64,000 bases of DNA, taken from Phycisphaeraceae bacterium (GTDB lineage Bacteria; Planctomycetota; Phycisphaerae; Phycisphaerales; Phycisphaeraceae). The notes beneath the pieces were generated by a model. It searched no databases and was not told the origin of the DNA. It saw only the letters and a program-made list of their open reading frames with translations. Where the stretch lies: the NCBI GenBank assembly GCA_040222855.1, contig JAVKCD010000003.1, positions 186,001 through 250,000 on the forward strand. The letters are read 5' to 3'. This document shows positions 25,061 through 34,688 of the stretch, piece after piece. The stretch's first letter is position 1, and every line of letters starts with the position of its first letter. Both the position numbers and the translations under genes were made by a program.

Positions 25061-26578
25061 TTAAAGGTTGTGCCAGTAGCGGCCATCCTTGGCCATCATG
25101 ATGTCCGCCGCCGACGGCCCCCATGTCCCCGCGTTGTAGTTCGGCAGGTCGTCCTGAGGGTTGTTCTGCCAGTAATCGATCACCGGCTGCACCGCATCCC
25201 AGGCACACTCGATCTCATCACGATGCTTAAACAAAGTCTGGTCGCCACGGATGCAGTCGTGCAGCAGCGTTGCATAACCATCAGGCGGGGACGCCTCCCA
25301 CTGCTTCACGTAGTCGAAATCCATCACCACATCCTTGATCTGCAACCCCAAACCCGGCACTTTGCCCTCAAAACGCAGACGAATTCCCTCATTGGGCTGG
25401 ATCGAGATCAGGATCTGATTCGCCTTCATCTTCCGCGCCTGCTCACGAAACAGAACATGAGGCGTCGGCTTCAGATAGATCGCGATCTCCGTCTGCTTCC
25501 GCGCCATCGCCTTGCCCGAACGCAGGTAGAACGGTACCCCGCCCCAACGCCATGTATCAACATTAAAACGCATCGCCGCGAACGTGTCCGTCTGCGAATC
25601 ACCCGCGGTCCCCTCCTCGTCACGGTAAGCCGGGATCGGCTTGCCGTTCACAGCGCCCGCCCCGTACTGACCACGCACAGCGAGGTGGGGCACATCACTC
25701 TCCTTGGGAACCCGCAGCGCCTTGAAAATCTTGATCTTCTCCGTCCGGATGTCCTCAGCATCCAGCGACACAGGCGGCTCCATCGCCACCACCGACAGCA
25801 CCTGCAGCAGGTGACTCTGAACCATATCCCGCATCGCCCCACCCGCCGGCGAGTCGTAGTACGACCCACGACCCTCCACGCCAACCGTCTCCGACGCGGT
25901 GATCTGCACATGATCGACATACTGCTGGTTCCAGATCGGCTCGAACAGCGAGTTGGCAAACCGCAGCACCAGCATGTTCTGCACCAGCTCTTTGCCCAGG
26001 TAATGATCGATCCGGTAGATCACCGACTCATCAAACACCTCCGCCAGCGCCTGATTCAGGCTCGCCGCCGTCTTCGGATCGGAGCCAAACGGCTTCTCGA
26101 TCACAATCCGCTGCCACGGCTTGTCCGCCCCCAGCGAACAATACCGCCGACCCTCCGCAACAAGACCCGAACGCCCGATGTTCTTGATCACCGGCTCGAA
26201 AAACTGCGGGGCCAGCGAGAGATAAAACAGGATGTTGTCGCCTGTGCCGTGCTCCTGAGCCAGCCCGCACAACTGCTTCTCAATGTCAGGCCAGTCTTCA
26301 CTGCGGGTCGAATCACCCGAGACATAGTGAACGCGCTGCGCAAACTCGTCGTACCTCGCGCGATCGCCGTCATACGCCTTCGGATCAAAGTCGTACAACT
26401 CGTCTCGGTAGTCCTGATCGCCGTACTTCGTCCGAGCAATGCCCACGACACCGAAGTTCTCAGGCAGCGTGCCGTTCTTCCACAGCGTGTACAGGGCCGG
26501 GATCAGCTTACGCTTCGTGAGGTCGCCAGAGGCACCGAAAATGACGACCAAACATTTCTGACTGGGGAGCTTTGGCAT
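25061..26578 (-). CDS. zwf: Glucose-6-phosphate 1-dehydrogenase
   Basis: A 505-residue G6PDH. The coenzyme-binding motif is FGASGDLTKRKLIPAL near residues 14-29, the substrate-binding active-site motif is RIDHYLGKE near 190, and EKPFG with its conserved Lys-Pro pair occurs before it. The C-terminal half contains the usual PFYLRSGKAM and DALPNYNAG-like ending (LPNYNAGTWGP). It oxidises glucose-6-phosphate to the lactone, producing NADPH. A TATAGT hexamer lies seven bases before the ATG on the minus strand. The gene is followed by pgl and preceded by mnmG. Confidence 0.96.
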   Translation of the reverse strand: MPKLPSQKCLVVIFGASGDLTKRKLIPALYTLWKNGTLPENFGVVGIARTKYGDQDYRDELYDFDPKAYDGDRARYDEFAQRVHYVSGDSTRSEDWPDIEKQLCGLAQEHGTGDNILFYLSLAPQFFEPVIKNIGRSGLVAEGRRYCSLGADKPWQRIVIEKPFGSDPKTAASLNQALAEVFDESVIYRIDHYLGKELVQNMLVLRFANSLFEPIWNQQYVDHVQITASETVGVEGRGSYYDSPAGGAMRDMVQSHLLQVLSVVAMEPPVSLDAEDIRTEKIKIFKALRVPKESDVPHLAVRGQYGAGAVNGKPIPAYRDEEGTAGDSQTDTFAAMRFNVDTWRWGGVPFYLRSGKAMARKQTEIAIYLKPTPHVLFREQARKMKANQILISIQPNEGIRLRFEGKVPGLGLQIKDVVMDFDYVKQWEASPPDGYATLLHDCIRGDQTLFKHRDEIECAWDAVQPVIDYWQNNPQDDLPNYNAGTWGPSAADIMMAKDGRYWHNL

Positions 26579-26585
26579 GGGGAAG

Positions 26586-26591
26586 ACTATA
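26586..26591 (-). promoter_or_regulatory. Putative -10 element of zwf-pgl
   Basis: On the minus strand TATAGT (26591-26586) is separated from the zwf ATG (26578) by seven bases, suggesting a leaderless transcript that starts in the 38-base gap after mnmG. No -35 box is obvious. Confidence 0.45.
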
Positions 26592-26616
26592 GGGTTTCGT
26601 GGCCGTTCAGGGTTGC

Positions 26617-28560
26617 TCAGGACGCCTGACGAGGCGTAGCCCTGGCCAGCGCGACACGCACCAGCATCAGATCCGAAGGATTAACACCCTCGATCCGCGA
26701 GGCCTGACCAAGCGTCGCAGGCAGGAACTTATTGAGTGCAAGCGCCGCCTCGGTCCGAAGCCCCGAAACGCCCGTGTAATCAAGGTCCGTCGGCAACTCG
26801 CAATGCTCATCAGCACGCAGCCGCTCGACCTCCCGCTGCTGCCGGCTGATGTAACCGTCATACCGCGCCGCGGCCAGCGTGGCCGAGAGAATCGGCCCGT
26901 GGGTGAGCATCGGGTCACCATCAACCACCCCGACGCGCTCCGCCGCCTCGGCCTGCGTGACCTGCGGCCGCTTGAACCAGTGCCCAAGCATCACCTCGTC
27001 AACCTTCACCGTCGCCGTGAGCTGGTGGAGCCGATCAAGCGCCTCCCGCCGCAGACGCCACACCTCACGATGCGCCCTATCCAGCAGGCCCCACGCCTCC
27101 GCGTGCTGGGCCAGTCGATCCCACGCGTTGTCCGCCCGCAGCAGCAACCGGTGCTCCGCCCGCGACGTAAACATCCGGTACGGCTCCCGAGGCGTCTTCG
27201 TGACCAGGTCATCCATCAGCACCCCGATGTACGCCTGCTCACGCCCCAGCCGCACCAGGTCATCACCGCGACCAAATCGCACAGCGTTCAACCCCGCCAG
27301 CAAGCCCTGGCCCGCCGCCTCCTCGTAACCCGATGTCCCATTGATCTGGCCGGCCAGAAACAACCCCGGCAGACGCTTGGTCATCGTCGTCGCATCAATC
27401 TGATGCGGCGGAACCATGTCGTACTCCACCGCATAGCCGTGACGCAGAATCTCCGCCCGCTCACAACCCGGCAGCCCCCGAACCATCAGCTCCTGAACAT
27501 CCGCCGGCAGCGAGGTCGAAATCCCGTTGCAGTAAATCTCGTCCGTCTCCAGCGACTCCGGCTCCAGAAACACATGATGCGACGACCGGTCAGCAAACCG
27601 AACCACCTTGTCCTCGATCGACGGACAGTACCGCGGGCCAGCCGTCTCGATCTGCCCGTTGTACATCGGCGCCCGATCAAGATTCGCACGGATCGCCTCA
27701 TGAATCGCCGCCGTCGTGTGCGTGATCCAGCAGTCCCGCTGCTCGATCACCGGAAACCGCCCCGCCACTCGCTCATAAGCAGGCTCTCCCGCTAGCCCAA
27801 GCCGACCCGCCAGCGGATGCCCCGTCAGCTCCGAAAACGGCTCCGGCGACACATCCCCCGGCTGACGCTCAAGCCCCGAAAAATCAATCGTCGCCCCACG
27901 CAACCGAGGCGGGGTCCCCGTCTTCAATCGAGCCAACTCAAAACCCAGCCCCGCCAGCGTCGCCGAGATCCCCACCGCCGGCGCTTCCCCCACCCGTCCG
28001 CCCGCCGTCTGACTGTCACCCGTGTGCATCAGCCCCCGCATGAACGTCCCGGTCGTCAGCACCACCGCTTCGGCGCGAAGGTGCCTCGTCTCACCATCAC
28101 CCGCCAGCCGAACACCAACACACCGCCCATCCTCAACCACCAGTTCCTCAACCGTCCCAACCACCGTCTCAAGATTCGCCCGCGTCCCCAGCAGCCGCTG
28201 AACCTCCCGCGCGTAAGCGTACTTGTCCGACTGACACCGCGGACCCCGAACCGCAGGCCCCTTGGACTGATTCAGAACCCGGAACTGGATCCCCGTCGCG
28301 TCCGCAGCCAACGGCATCAAGCCGCCCAACGCATCAATCTCCCGAACAATCTGCCCCTTAGCCAACCCACCAATCGCCGGGTTACACGACATCACCCCCG
28401 TCTTCGCCGGATCAATCGTCACCAGCGCCACCCGACCCCGCACCCCCGCCGAATCCTCAAACTCACCCCGCAACAGATTCGCCGCCGCCCACGCCGCCTC
28501 AGCCCCCGCATGACCACCCCCGATCACAACCACCGCGTAGCCATCAGCATGCTTCGTCAT
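26617..28560 (-). CDS. mnmG: tRNA uridine-5-carboxymethylaminomethyl modification enzyme MnmG (GidA)
   Basis: A 647-residue FAD enzyme that with MnmE modifies U34 in the wobble position of several tRNAs. The FAD motif VVIGGGHAGAEAAWAAANLL is at the N-terminus, followed by MSCNPAIGGLAKGQIVREID with the conserved Cys, LGGLMPLAADATGIQF, and GTFMRGLMHTGDSQTAGGR. The mid-region has PRYCPSIEDKVVRF and GLFLAGQINGTSGYEEAAGQG. The C-terminal helical domain has the TSRAEHRLLLRADNAWDRL and YTGVSGLRTEAA blocks. All expected parts are present and of normal length. mnmE is not in the window. Confidence 0.96.
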   Translation of the reverse strand: MTKHADGYAVVVIGGGHAGAEAAWAAANLLRGEFEDSAGVRGRVALVTIDPAKTGVMSCNPAIGGLAKGQIVREIDALGGLMPLAADATGIQFRVLNQSKGPAVRGPRCQSDKYAYAREVQRLLGTRANLETVVGTVEELVVEDGRCVGVRLAGDGETRHLRAEAVVLTTGTFMRGLMHTGDSQTAGGRVGEAPAVGISATLAGLGFELARLKTGTPPRLRGATIDFSGLERQPGDVSPEPFSELTGHPLAGRLGLAGEPAYERVAGRFPVIEQRDCWITHTTAAIHEAIRANLDRAPMYNGQIETAGPRYCPSIEDKVVRFADRSSHHVFLEPESLETDEIYCNGISTSLPADVQELMVRGLPGCERAEILRHGYAVEYDMVPPHQIDATTMTKRLPGLFLAGQINGTSGYEEAAGQGLLAGLNAVRFGRGDDLVRLGREQAYIGVLMDDLVTKTPREPYRMFTSRAEHRLLLRADNAWDRLAQHAEAWGLLDRAHREVWRLRREALDRLHQLTATVKVDEVMLGHWFKRPQVTQAEAAERVGVVDGDPMLTHGPILSATLAAARYDGYISRQQREVERLRADEHCELPTDLDYTGVSGLRTEAALALNKFLPATLGQASRIEGVNPSDLMLVRVALARATPRQAS

Positions 28561-28605
28561 CGTTCAAACATCCTGAAGGCTGCAAACAAACCCCTCGGCC
28601 AATGC

Positions 28606-28621
28606 GGGGGGTGGGGGGGGG
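28606..28621. repeat. G6-T-G9 homopolymer tract after korB
   Basis: Six G (28606-28611), one T, and nine G (28613-28621) end exactly at the korB stop codon (TTA read as TAA on the minus strand at 28622-28624). Such a run can form a G-quadruplex and is prone to length errors in replication and sequencing. It lies in the 61-base gap between korB and mnmG. Confidence 0.7.
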
Positions 28622-29656
28622 TTAGGGTTCGACGGTGAAGGTCTCGCCCGCGTGGAGCAGGTCCCTAAGCGTCGCGTTCGGCCGCTTCGCCTTCGCCATC
28701 TCGACTTGCTGCGTCACCAGGTCCTCGTACGTCGCGCACTCGGATTCAAAGAGCACACCCACCGCCTCCGGGAACTCCGGGTAGCTCATCCGCGCCAGCA
28801 TGAAGGCCAGGTTCCGATCCGTCGGGTCGTGAACCAGCAGATCATCCTCGGTCACCCCATCAACCAGCTCAACGACCTCAAGTTTCGTCCCGCTCATCCG
28901 AATCCCACGATCCCGATTCTTGCCAAACACCATCGGCTTCCCCGCCTCGAGTCGCAGCAGGTTCTCTTCCTTCTCCAGTCCCTTGCGCCCCGTCGCATGC
29001 GCGAACGCCTCGTGATTAAACACGTTGCAGTCCTGGTAGATCTCCACAAACGACGTCCCGTGATGCTTCGCCGCAGCCGTCAGAACATCCGTGAGATTCT
29101 TGTCGATATCCACCGACCGAGCCACAAACGTCGCCTCCGCCGCCAACGCAATCGAAAGCGGGGCCAACGGCCGATCCAGCGAACCCAACGGCGTCGACGG
29201 CGTCTTCTTACCCGTCTCCGACGTCGGCGAATACTGACCCTTCGTCAACCCGTAAATCCGGTTGTTAAACAGCATGATGTTGAGATCAAGGTTCCGCCGC
29301 AGCACGTGCATCAGGTGATTCCCGCCAATCGACAAACCATCACCATCACCCGTCACCAGCCACACATCCAGTTCGGGGTTCGCGATCTTCACACCCGAAG
29401 CGATCGCCGGACCACGCCCATGAATGGTGTGGAACCCGTAGGTACTCATGTAATACGGAAACCGCGACGAGCATCCGATGCCCGCGACAAACACCGTGTT
29501 CTCACGACGTGCCGCCAGGTCAGCGAGCACCTTCTGTGTCTGCTTCAAAATGGCGTAGTCCCCGCAACCCGGGCACCAACGCACATCCTGATCGGACGCA
29601 AAATCCTTAGCCTTCAGCACAGCAAGCGGCGTGTCTTTGGTATTCGGTGAGATCAT
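28622..29656 (-). CDS. korB: 2-oxoacid:ferredoxin oxidoreductase, beta subunit
   Basis: A 344-residue thiamine-diphosphate-binding subunit. The N-terminus has the WCPGCGDYAILK motif, the TPP motif is GDGDGLSIGGNHLMHVLRR, and NNRIYGLTKGQYSPTS with the downstream conserved loop follows. With KorA it oxidatively decarboxylates a 2-oxoacid (2-oxoglutarate is most likely, pyruvate possible) to the acyl-CoA, reducing ferredoxin. It lies 36 bases after korA in the same orientation, an arrangement typical of the two-subunit kor type. No separate delta ferredoxin subunit is adjacent. Confidence 0.92.
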   Translation of the reverse strand: MISPNTKDTPLAVLKAKDFASDQDVRWCPGCGDYAILKQTQKVLADLAARRENTVFVAGIGCSSRFPYYMSTYGFHTIHGRGPAIASGVKIANPELDVWLVTGDGDGLSIGGNHLMHVLRRNLDLNIMLFNNRIYGLTKGQYSPTSETGKKTPSTPLGSLDRPLAPLSIALAAEATFVARSVDIDKNLTDVLTAAAKHHGTSFVEIYQDCNVFNHEAFAHATGRKGLEKEENLLRLEAGKPMVFGKNRDRGIRMSGTKLEVVELVDGVTEDDLLVHDPTDRNLAFMLARMSYPEFPEAVGVLFESECATYEDLVTQQVEMAKAKRPNATLRDLLHAGETFTVEP

Positions 29657-29692
29657 CGTAAAGTCGCTTTCAAGGCGTCGAAACTTGAGAGA

Positions 29693-31639
29693 TTAGTCGT
29701 TCCAGGGCTCAGGCAGGATCAACTGGCCACCACGCGGCATGTACATCTCCGCGTCACCCCACGAACCATCGAGCATCTTCTCAATGGCCATCGAAACCTC
29801 CTGAACCAGGAACGGGCGACCCTGCACCTTGTTGATGCCACGGGCGTCGATCAGGAACTTCGCGCGGATCATCGACCGCAACTGACCCATGTTGATCTCG
29901 GGGATCAGCACCCGCGGGTACCGAGACAAAACCGTCGCCAGGTTCCGTGGCATCGGGCTGATATGACGCAGGTGAGCACCCGCCACCTTCCGCCCCTCCG
30001 CGCGAGCCCGCTCAACAGCCGTATAAATCGTCCCGCACGGCCCGCCCCAGCCGAGCACCAACAGCTCCGCGTCCGCGTCGCCATACGGCTCCAGTGGCGG
30101 AATGTGGTCCGCGATCTTATTGATCTTCTCGTGCCGCAGCAGCGTCATCAGCTGATGATTCTCGTAGTCATACGACACATTCCCCGTGATGTGCTGCTTC
30201 TCCAGCCCACCGATCCGATGCTCCGTTCCCGGCGTCCCAGGGATCGCCCACGGCCGAACACTGTCCTCGTTCCGCTCATAAGGCTGGTACGTCTCCGGGT
30301 CCGTAGCGTGCTTGACCTCGATCGGCTCGATCGCATCCACATCAGGGATCGGCCACGGCTCCGCACCGTTAGCCAGATAACCATCCGTCAGGATCACCAC
30401 CGGCGTCATGTGCGTCAGAGCAATCCGCACTGCCTCAATCCCGATCTCAAAACAGTCACCGGGCGTCGAGGGCGCGAGAATCACCACCGGGCAGTCCGAG
30501 TTCCGCCCATACATCGCCTGCAGCAGGTCCGCCTGCTCGGTCTTGGTCGGCAACCCCGTCGACGGCCCGCCACGCTGGACGTTAATCACCACCAACGGCA
30601 ACTCCGTAATCGCCGCCAACCCCATCGCCTCCGCCTTCAGCGCCAGACCGGGACCCGACGTGCCGGTCACTCCAATCCGCCCCGCAAACGAAACACCGAT
30701 CGCCGCACAACACGCCGCGATCTCGTCCTCCGCCTGAAACGTCTTGATGCCGTAGTGCTTCTGCGCCGAAAGACTGTGCAGAATCGAACTCGCTGGCGTA
30801 ATCGGATACGAGCAGTAAACAAGCTCCTTGCCCGAGAGCTGCGATGCCGCCACCAACCCCATCGCCAACGCATCGTTCCCCGTGATCTTCCGGTACGTTC
30901 CCGGCGCGATCTCCGCCCGAGAAATCTCATACCGCGTCGGGAAAATCTCCGCCGTCTCGCCAAAGTAATAACCAGACTTCAGCGCCGCAATGTTTGCCTG
31001 CGCCACCTCCGGCTTGTTCTTTTTCTTGATGAAATAGTTCTCAAGAAACTGAATCGTCGTATCCAGCGGACGACCGTAGAGCCAGTACACAATCCCGAGC
31101 GCGTACATGTTCTTGCAGCGGCCAATGTCCTTAGCACCCATCCCCGACTCAGTCAGTGCCTCGCTGTTGAGCCGCGTGATCGGCACACGCAGCAACTGAT
31201 AACTGGTGTTGATCTGCTCATCGTCCAACGGGTTGTACCCCTCGGGGTACTTCGCCTTGCGCAGACCAACCTTGTCGAACTCCGACTCGTTGACCACCAC
31301 AAGACCGCCTGGCTCCACATCACAAAGATGCGCCTTGAGCGCCGCCGGATTCATCGCGATCAGCGCGTTGACCGCATCCCCTGGCGTGTGAATGTCCTCA
31401 GACGCAAAGTTGATCTGGAAACCCGAGACACCCGCGACCGTCCCCGCAGGAGCACGAATCTCCGCCGGGAAGTCAGGCAGCGTCGCAACATCGTTGCCAA
31501 ACAACGCGGACGTATCAGTGAACTGGGTTCCCGCAAGCTGCATCCCATCGCCGGAGTCACCGGCGAAGCGGATGACCGCAGAAGTCAGGCGTTCGGAAGG
31601 CTTGGCGGCGGGGGCGGCCGCCTGATCAGCGGAACTCAT
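29693..31639 (-). CDS. korA: 2-oxoacid:ferredoxin oxidoreductase, fused gamma-alpha subunit
   Basis: A 648-residue subunit with an N-terminal gamma domain (about 20-205, with FAGDSGDGMQLAG) fused to the alpha pyrimidine-binding domain (about 235-600). Alpha hallmarks are YCSYPITPASSILHSLS, GVTGTSGPGLALKAEAMGLA, VINVQRGGPSTGLPTKTEQA and the late LGWGGPCGTIYTAVERA. The gamma-alpha fusion is the form found in the two-gene kor/oor enzymes of many bacteria and archaea. The ATG at 31639 has no clear Shine-Dalgarno; the 139-base gap upstream holds the likely promoter, with TATAGA on the minus strand. Confidence 0.93.
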   Translation of the reverse strand: MSSADQAAAPAAKPSERLTSAVIRFAGDSGDGMQLAGTQFTDTSALFGNDVATLPDFPAEIRAPAGTVAGVSGFQINFASEDIHTPGDAVNALIAMNPAALKAHLCDVEPGGLVVVNESEFDKVGLRKAKYPEGYNPLDDEQINTSYQLLRVPITRLNSEALTESGMGAKDIGRCKNMYALGIVYWLYGRPLDTTIQFLENYFIKKKNKPEVAQANIAALKSGYYFGETAEIFPTRYEISRAEIAPGTYRKITGNDALAMGLVAASQLSGKELVYCSYPITPASSILHSLSAQKHYGIKTFQAEDEIAACCAAIGVSFAGRIGVTGTSGPGLALKAEAMGLAAITELPLVVINVQRGGPSTGLPTKTEQADLLQAMYGRNSDCPVVILAPSTPGDCFEIGIEAVRIALTHMTPVVILTDGYLANGAEPWPIPDVDAIEPIEVKHATDPETYQPYERNEDSVRPWAIPGTPGTEHRIGGLEKQHITGNVSYDYENHQLMTLLRHEKINKIADHIPPLEPYGDADAELLVLGWGGPCGTIYTAVERARAEGRKVAGAHLRHISPMPRNLATVLSRYPRVLIPEINMGQLRSMIRAKFLIDARGINKVQGRPFLVQEVSMAIEKMLDGSWGDAEMYMPRGGQLILPEPWND

Positions 31640-31778
31640 GTCTGGGGGTCTCCCGAGCAGGGCCGAGGCGTTAGGTCGAGGTCACACAATCTATAAGAGC
31701 AATATCCTAGTCTTCTGCAGCCGTTTGGGTAAGCCCAACCACGACGAAAATCCATGCAAAAGACGCTCGTGTCCTGAC

Positions 31779-32192
31779 TTAAGCCTGAGACGACGCCAGC
31801 AACCGCGCCCCGAGCCACAGCCCGCCAGCCACGCCAGCGACCCCGAGCCCGACGTGAGCCGCAACATGAACCGCCGCCAGCAACGGCCGCTGGTTGACGC
31901 CAAGCCCCACCGCCTCGAACGCAAACGTCGAAAACGTCGTGAAAGAACCCAAAAAGCCCACCAGGACCGCATACCTGACCTCAACCGCCCCAGGCCATTT
32001 CCCCTCCGTCGCCGCCCAGACCACCCCGAACAACAAACACCCAAGCGTGTTCACCGCCAGCGTCCCCCACACCCAGCCATCAGGCGTCCACGGCCGCAAG
32101 ACCCAACCCGTCGCGTGCGTCAACCCATACCGCGCCACCGCTCCCGCAGCGCCCGCGCCAGCAATCAGTGTCAGTTTAAGGAGCAGACTCAT
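31779..32192 (-). CDS. crcB: Fluoride ion channel CrcB (Fluc)
   Basis: A 137-residue protein with four membrane helices, the normal length for Fluc channels. Diagnostic segments are AGAAGAVARYGLTHATG in the first half, VNTLGCLLFGV and GFLGSFTTFSTFAFE, the last holding the Phe residues and the central sodium-site region. Fluc channels are dual-topology dimers that export fluoride. The start was set at the ATG at 32192 because the upstream in-frame ATG would add a non-conserved segment. I looked for a fluoride riboswitch in the upstream region and did not find the conserved sequence. It is divergent from ccs1. Confidence 0.9.
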   Translation of the reverse strand: MSLLLKLTLIAGAGAAGAVARYGLTHATGWVLRPWTPDGWVWGTLAVNTLGCLLFGVVWAATEGKWPGAVEVRYAVLVGFLGSFTTFSTFAFEAVGLGVNQRPLLAAVHVAAHVGLGVAGVAGGLWLGARLLASSQA

Positions 32193-32240
32193 CTCGGTTC
32201 CCAAGGCTGCAAAGCCCGACGCATCCGGGCCGATCAGGGC

Positions 32241-32246
32241 TATAGT
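32241..32246 (+). promoter_or_regulatory. Putative -10 element in the crcB/ccs1 intergenic region
   Basis: TATAGT on the plus strand lies 48 bases before the GTG of ccs1. The overlapping CTATAG on the minus strand could serve crcB, so the region may hold divergent promoters. No -35 was recognised. Confidence 0.3.
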
Positions 32247-32294
32247 GTCCAACCCTACCTAACCCTCATCGGCCATCCCGGCCACCAGACGCCC

Positions 32295-34688
32295 GTGAGC
32301 CTGAAATACCAACGTGTCAAGCAGCATGATCTCACCCTGCCTACGCCGGTGAGATGGCTCACGCGTGCCTTCAGCTCCATCCGACTCGCCGTCTGCCTCC
32401 TCACCCTCGTCGCCCTCTACGGCACCATCGCCTCCGTCCCCGTCGGCTTCCTCGCCCTCGGGGCCGCCTACGCACTCATCGGCCTCGGCGTCTTCGGCGC
32501 ACTCGGCCTCCCCTGGGCACTCATCCAGGGTCGCATGCCCAAATCAATCGCCGTCCTCGGCTGGATTCTCATCGCCATCGCAGGCACATGGATCACCTAC
32601 CTCGGCTGCTTCCAGGCCTTCGACTGGGCCACCCATACCGACGCCTGGCGCTACTACGGCAAAGTCATCATCTACCAGCTACCCGGGCTCGAAATGACCG
32701 AGCTGCAGTTCTACAGCTGGTGGCCCATGCAGCTCATCCTCATGCTTTTCGTCGTCAACATGATCTGGGCGACCATCCGCAGGATCGAGTTCAAGTTCGA
32801 GAACATCGGCGTCCTCACCGTCCACACCGGCATCGTCACCCTCACCCTCGGATCCATCCTCTACAGCACCTTCAAAGTCGAAGGCGACCTCCTCCTGTTC
32901 AGGCAAGACATCGAAGACGGCTACGAGAACGTCTTCTACGACGCCGTAAACCCCGCCTTCTACGTCCTCCTCCCCAACCGCGGCCAAGCCATGGTCCCGC
33001 TCCCCGAGTTGCCCCGCTACAACGACTACCCCGCAGGCACACTCGACATCCCCATCAGCGATCGCACCAAACTCGAACCCCTCATCCCCGAGGGACTCAG
33101 CCTCCGCATCATCGGCTTCCTCCCCGATGCCGAAATCGAAGAAACCTGGGCGCTCGAACCCACCGACGCCCCCGGCGCCGAAATCCTCGCCACCAGCCCC
33201 GTCATGCGACTCGCCCTCGCCGGACGTGAGACCCCCAATCAGAACACCCTCCAGCCCGAGCAACTCCTCATGCTCGCAAGCGCAGTGCCCGGCGAACGCT
33301 ACGTCGAAACCCACCACGCCGACATCGAACTGCTCACCGACCTCTCCGAACAACGTGCATCACAACTCCTCACCGAAGTCCCCGGCGAACACGGCCTGAT
33401 TGTCGAAGTCCCCGCAACCGGATACCGCCAGGTCTTCCCCATCGAACCCGGCCAAACCATCACCGCAGGATCAACCGGATACCAACTGACCATCGAAGAG
33501 ATCGGCCCCTACGGTCTGCCCTTCGTCACCCCCGGCTACGAGCAAGCCACCGACACCCGCGCCGTCGTCCGCGTCGAACAAGGCAACGAGATGTTCCGCC
33601 GCCTCGCGATGAGCCGCTTCCCCGAACGATCTCAGGACTTCGTCCCACAGCCCGATGACCCCAACGCTGGCCCTCTCGGACAACGCCGTGATCCCGACCC
33701 CGCCATCCGCCTGACCTACCTCGACCGCAGCAAACCCCAGTTCCACCTCGTCTGGTCACCCGATCAGCCCGACAAACCCGTCGAGCTGATCGCCAACCTC
33801 CCACGCTCCGCCCCCCTCCGCGCTGCCCTCGGCGAAGACCGATTCCCCATCAGCCGCCAACTCTGGGTCCACATGCTCGGAGCCAGCCAGACAGCCGCCA
33901 AGGTCCGCCAACCCGCCATCAAACCCCGACCACAACGCGATCCCAAAGACATCGGCGGCTACACCGCATCCCTCATGCTCGTCGAAGTCACCAAGCAAAT
34001 CGAAGGCGAAGAACCTTGGGAACGCATCGTGATGCTCCATCACATGCGATACCCCCGACATCCCTCCGGCAAGAACCGCCCCGAAACCATCACGGTCCCA
34101 GGCATCGGCCCCATCACCATGATCTTCGCCCGCGAACGCCACCGCCTGCCCTTCATCATCGGACTCGCCGAGTTCCAGATGGACCCCTACCCCGACACCT
34201 ACCCACCCGTCCCCCGCGACTTCTCCTCCGACCTGCTCATCAGCCGACTCCATCCCGAAGACGGCGTCCCCGCCGAAGTCCCCCGGGTCTACCGCCCCAG
34301 CCTCAATAACCCCGCCATCGTCCACAGCCCCGGTGCCGGTATCGTCAAAGGCAAACTCAAACTCAGCCAGGTCGGGTGGGACCCCGGCGACCAGACCGAC
34401 CCCGCCATCGAAGCCCGTGACGAGAACGGACGATTCATCAACCAACAACGCTTCTCCATCATCGGCGTCGGCAACAACGTCGGCATCCAGATCGTCTTCG
34501 TCGGCGCCTGCCTCATCGTCGCCGGCGTGCCTTGGGCGTTTTACGTCAAACCTTGGCTGCTCCAGCGACGCAAACGCCAGATCCAACAGGAACTCGCACA
34601 GCAGCAAACAAAAAACGACCCCAAGACCGGGGATGTCACGAACCAAAACGAGCCCGAGCTGATCTCAGCGGGAAGCAGTGATCGATGA
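32295..34688 (+). CDS. Cytochrome c biogenesis protein, ResB/Ccs1 family
   Basis: A 797-residue membrane protein starting with GTG. Helices occur near residues 25-50, 55-80, 90-115, 145-165 and about 175-195, then a very long hydrophilic domain (about 200-740) that would face the periplasm, and a final helix near 752-772 (VGIQIVFVGACLIVAGVPWA). The arrangement of helices, the large loop and the partner CcsA identify a ResB/Ccs1 (System II) heme-transfer protein, although it is longer than typical ResB proteins. It delivers heme to apocytochrome c together with CcsA. The stop overlaps the start of ccsA (ATGA). The last 30 residues are basic and glutamine-rich. Confidence 0.82.
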   Translation: MSLKYQRVKQHDLTLPTPVRWLTRAFSSIRLAVCLLTLVALYGTIASVPVGFLALGAAYALIGLGVFGALGLPWALIQGRMPKSIAVLGWILIAIAGTWITYLGCFQAFDWATHTDAWRYYGKVIIYQLPGLEMTELQFYSWWPMQLILMLFVVNMIWATIRRIEFKFENIGVLTVHTGIVTLTLGSILYSTFKVEGDLLLFRQDIEDGYENVFYDAVNPAFYVLLPNRGQAMVPLPELPRYNDYPAGTLDIPISDRTKLEPLIPEGLSLRIIGFLPDAEIEETWALEPTDAPGAEILATSPVMRLALAGRETPNQNTLQPEQLLMLASAVPGERYVETHHADIELLTDLSEQRASQLLTEVPGEHGLIVEVPATGYRQVFPIEPGQTITAGSTGYQLTIEEIGPYGLPFVTPGYEQATDTRAVVRVEQGNEMFRRLAMSRFPERSQDFVPQPDDPNAGPLGQRRDPDPAIRLTYLDRSKPQFHLVWSPDQPDKPVELIANLPRSAPLRAALGEDRFPISRQLWVHMLGASQTAAKVRQPAIKPRPQRDPKDIGGYTASLMLVEVTKQIEGEEPWERIVMLHHMRYPRHPSGKNRPETITVPGIGPITMIFARERHRLPFIIGLAEFQMDPYPDTYPPVPRDFSSDLLISRLHPEDGVPAEVPRVYRPSLNNPAIVHSPGAGIVKGKLKLSQVGWDPGDQTDPAIEARDENGRFINQQRFSIIGVGNNVGIQIVFVGACLIVAGVPWAFYVKPWLLQRRKRQIQQELAQQQTKNDPKTGDVTNQNEPELISAGSSDR

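Noticed and set aside
32193-32294. Fluoride riboswitch upstream of crcB
   Set aside because: The conserved GGNGAUGG-type aptamer sequence was not found in the leader by eye.
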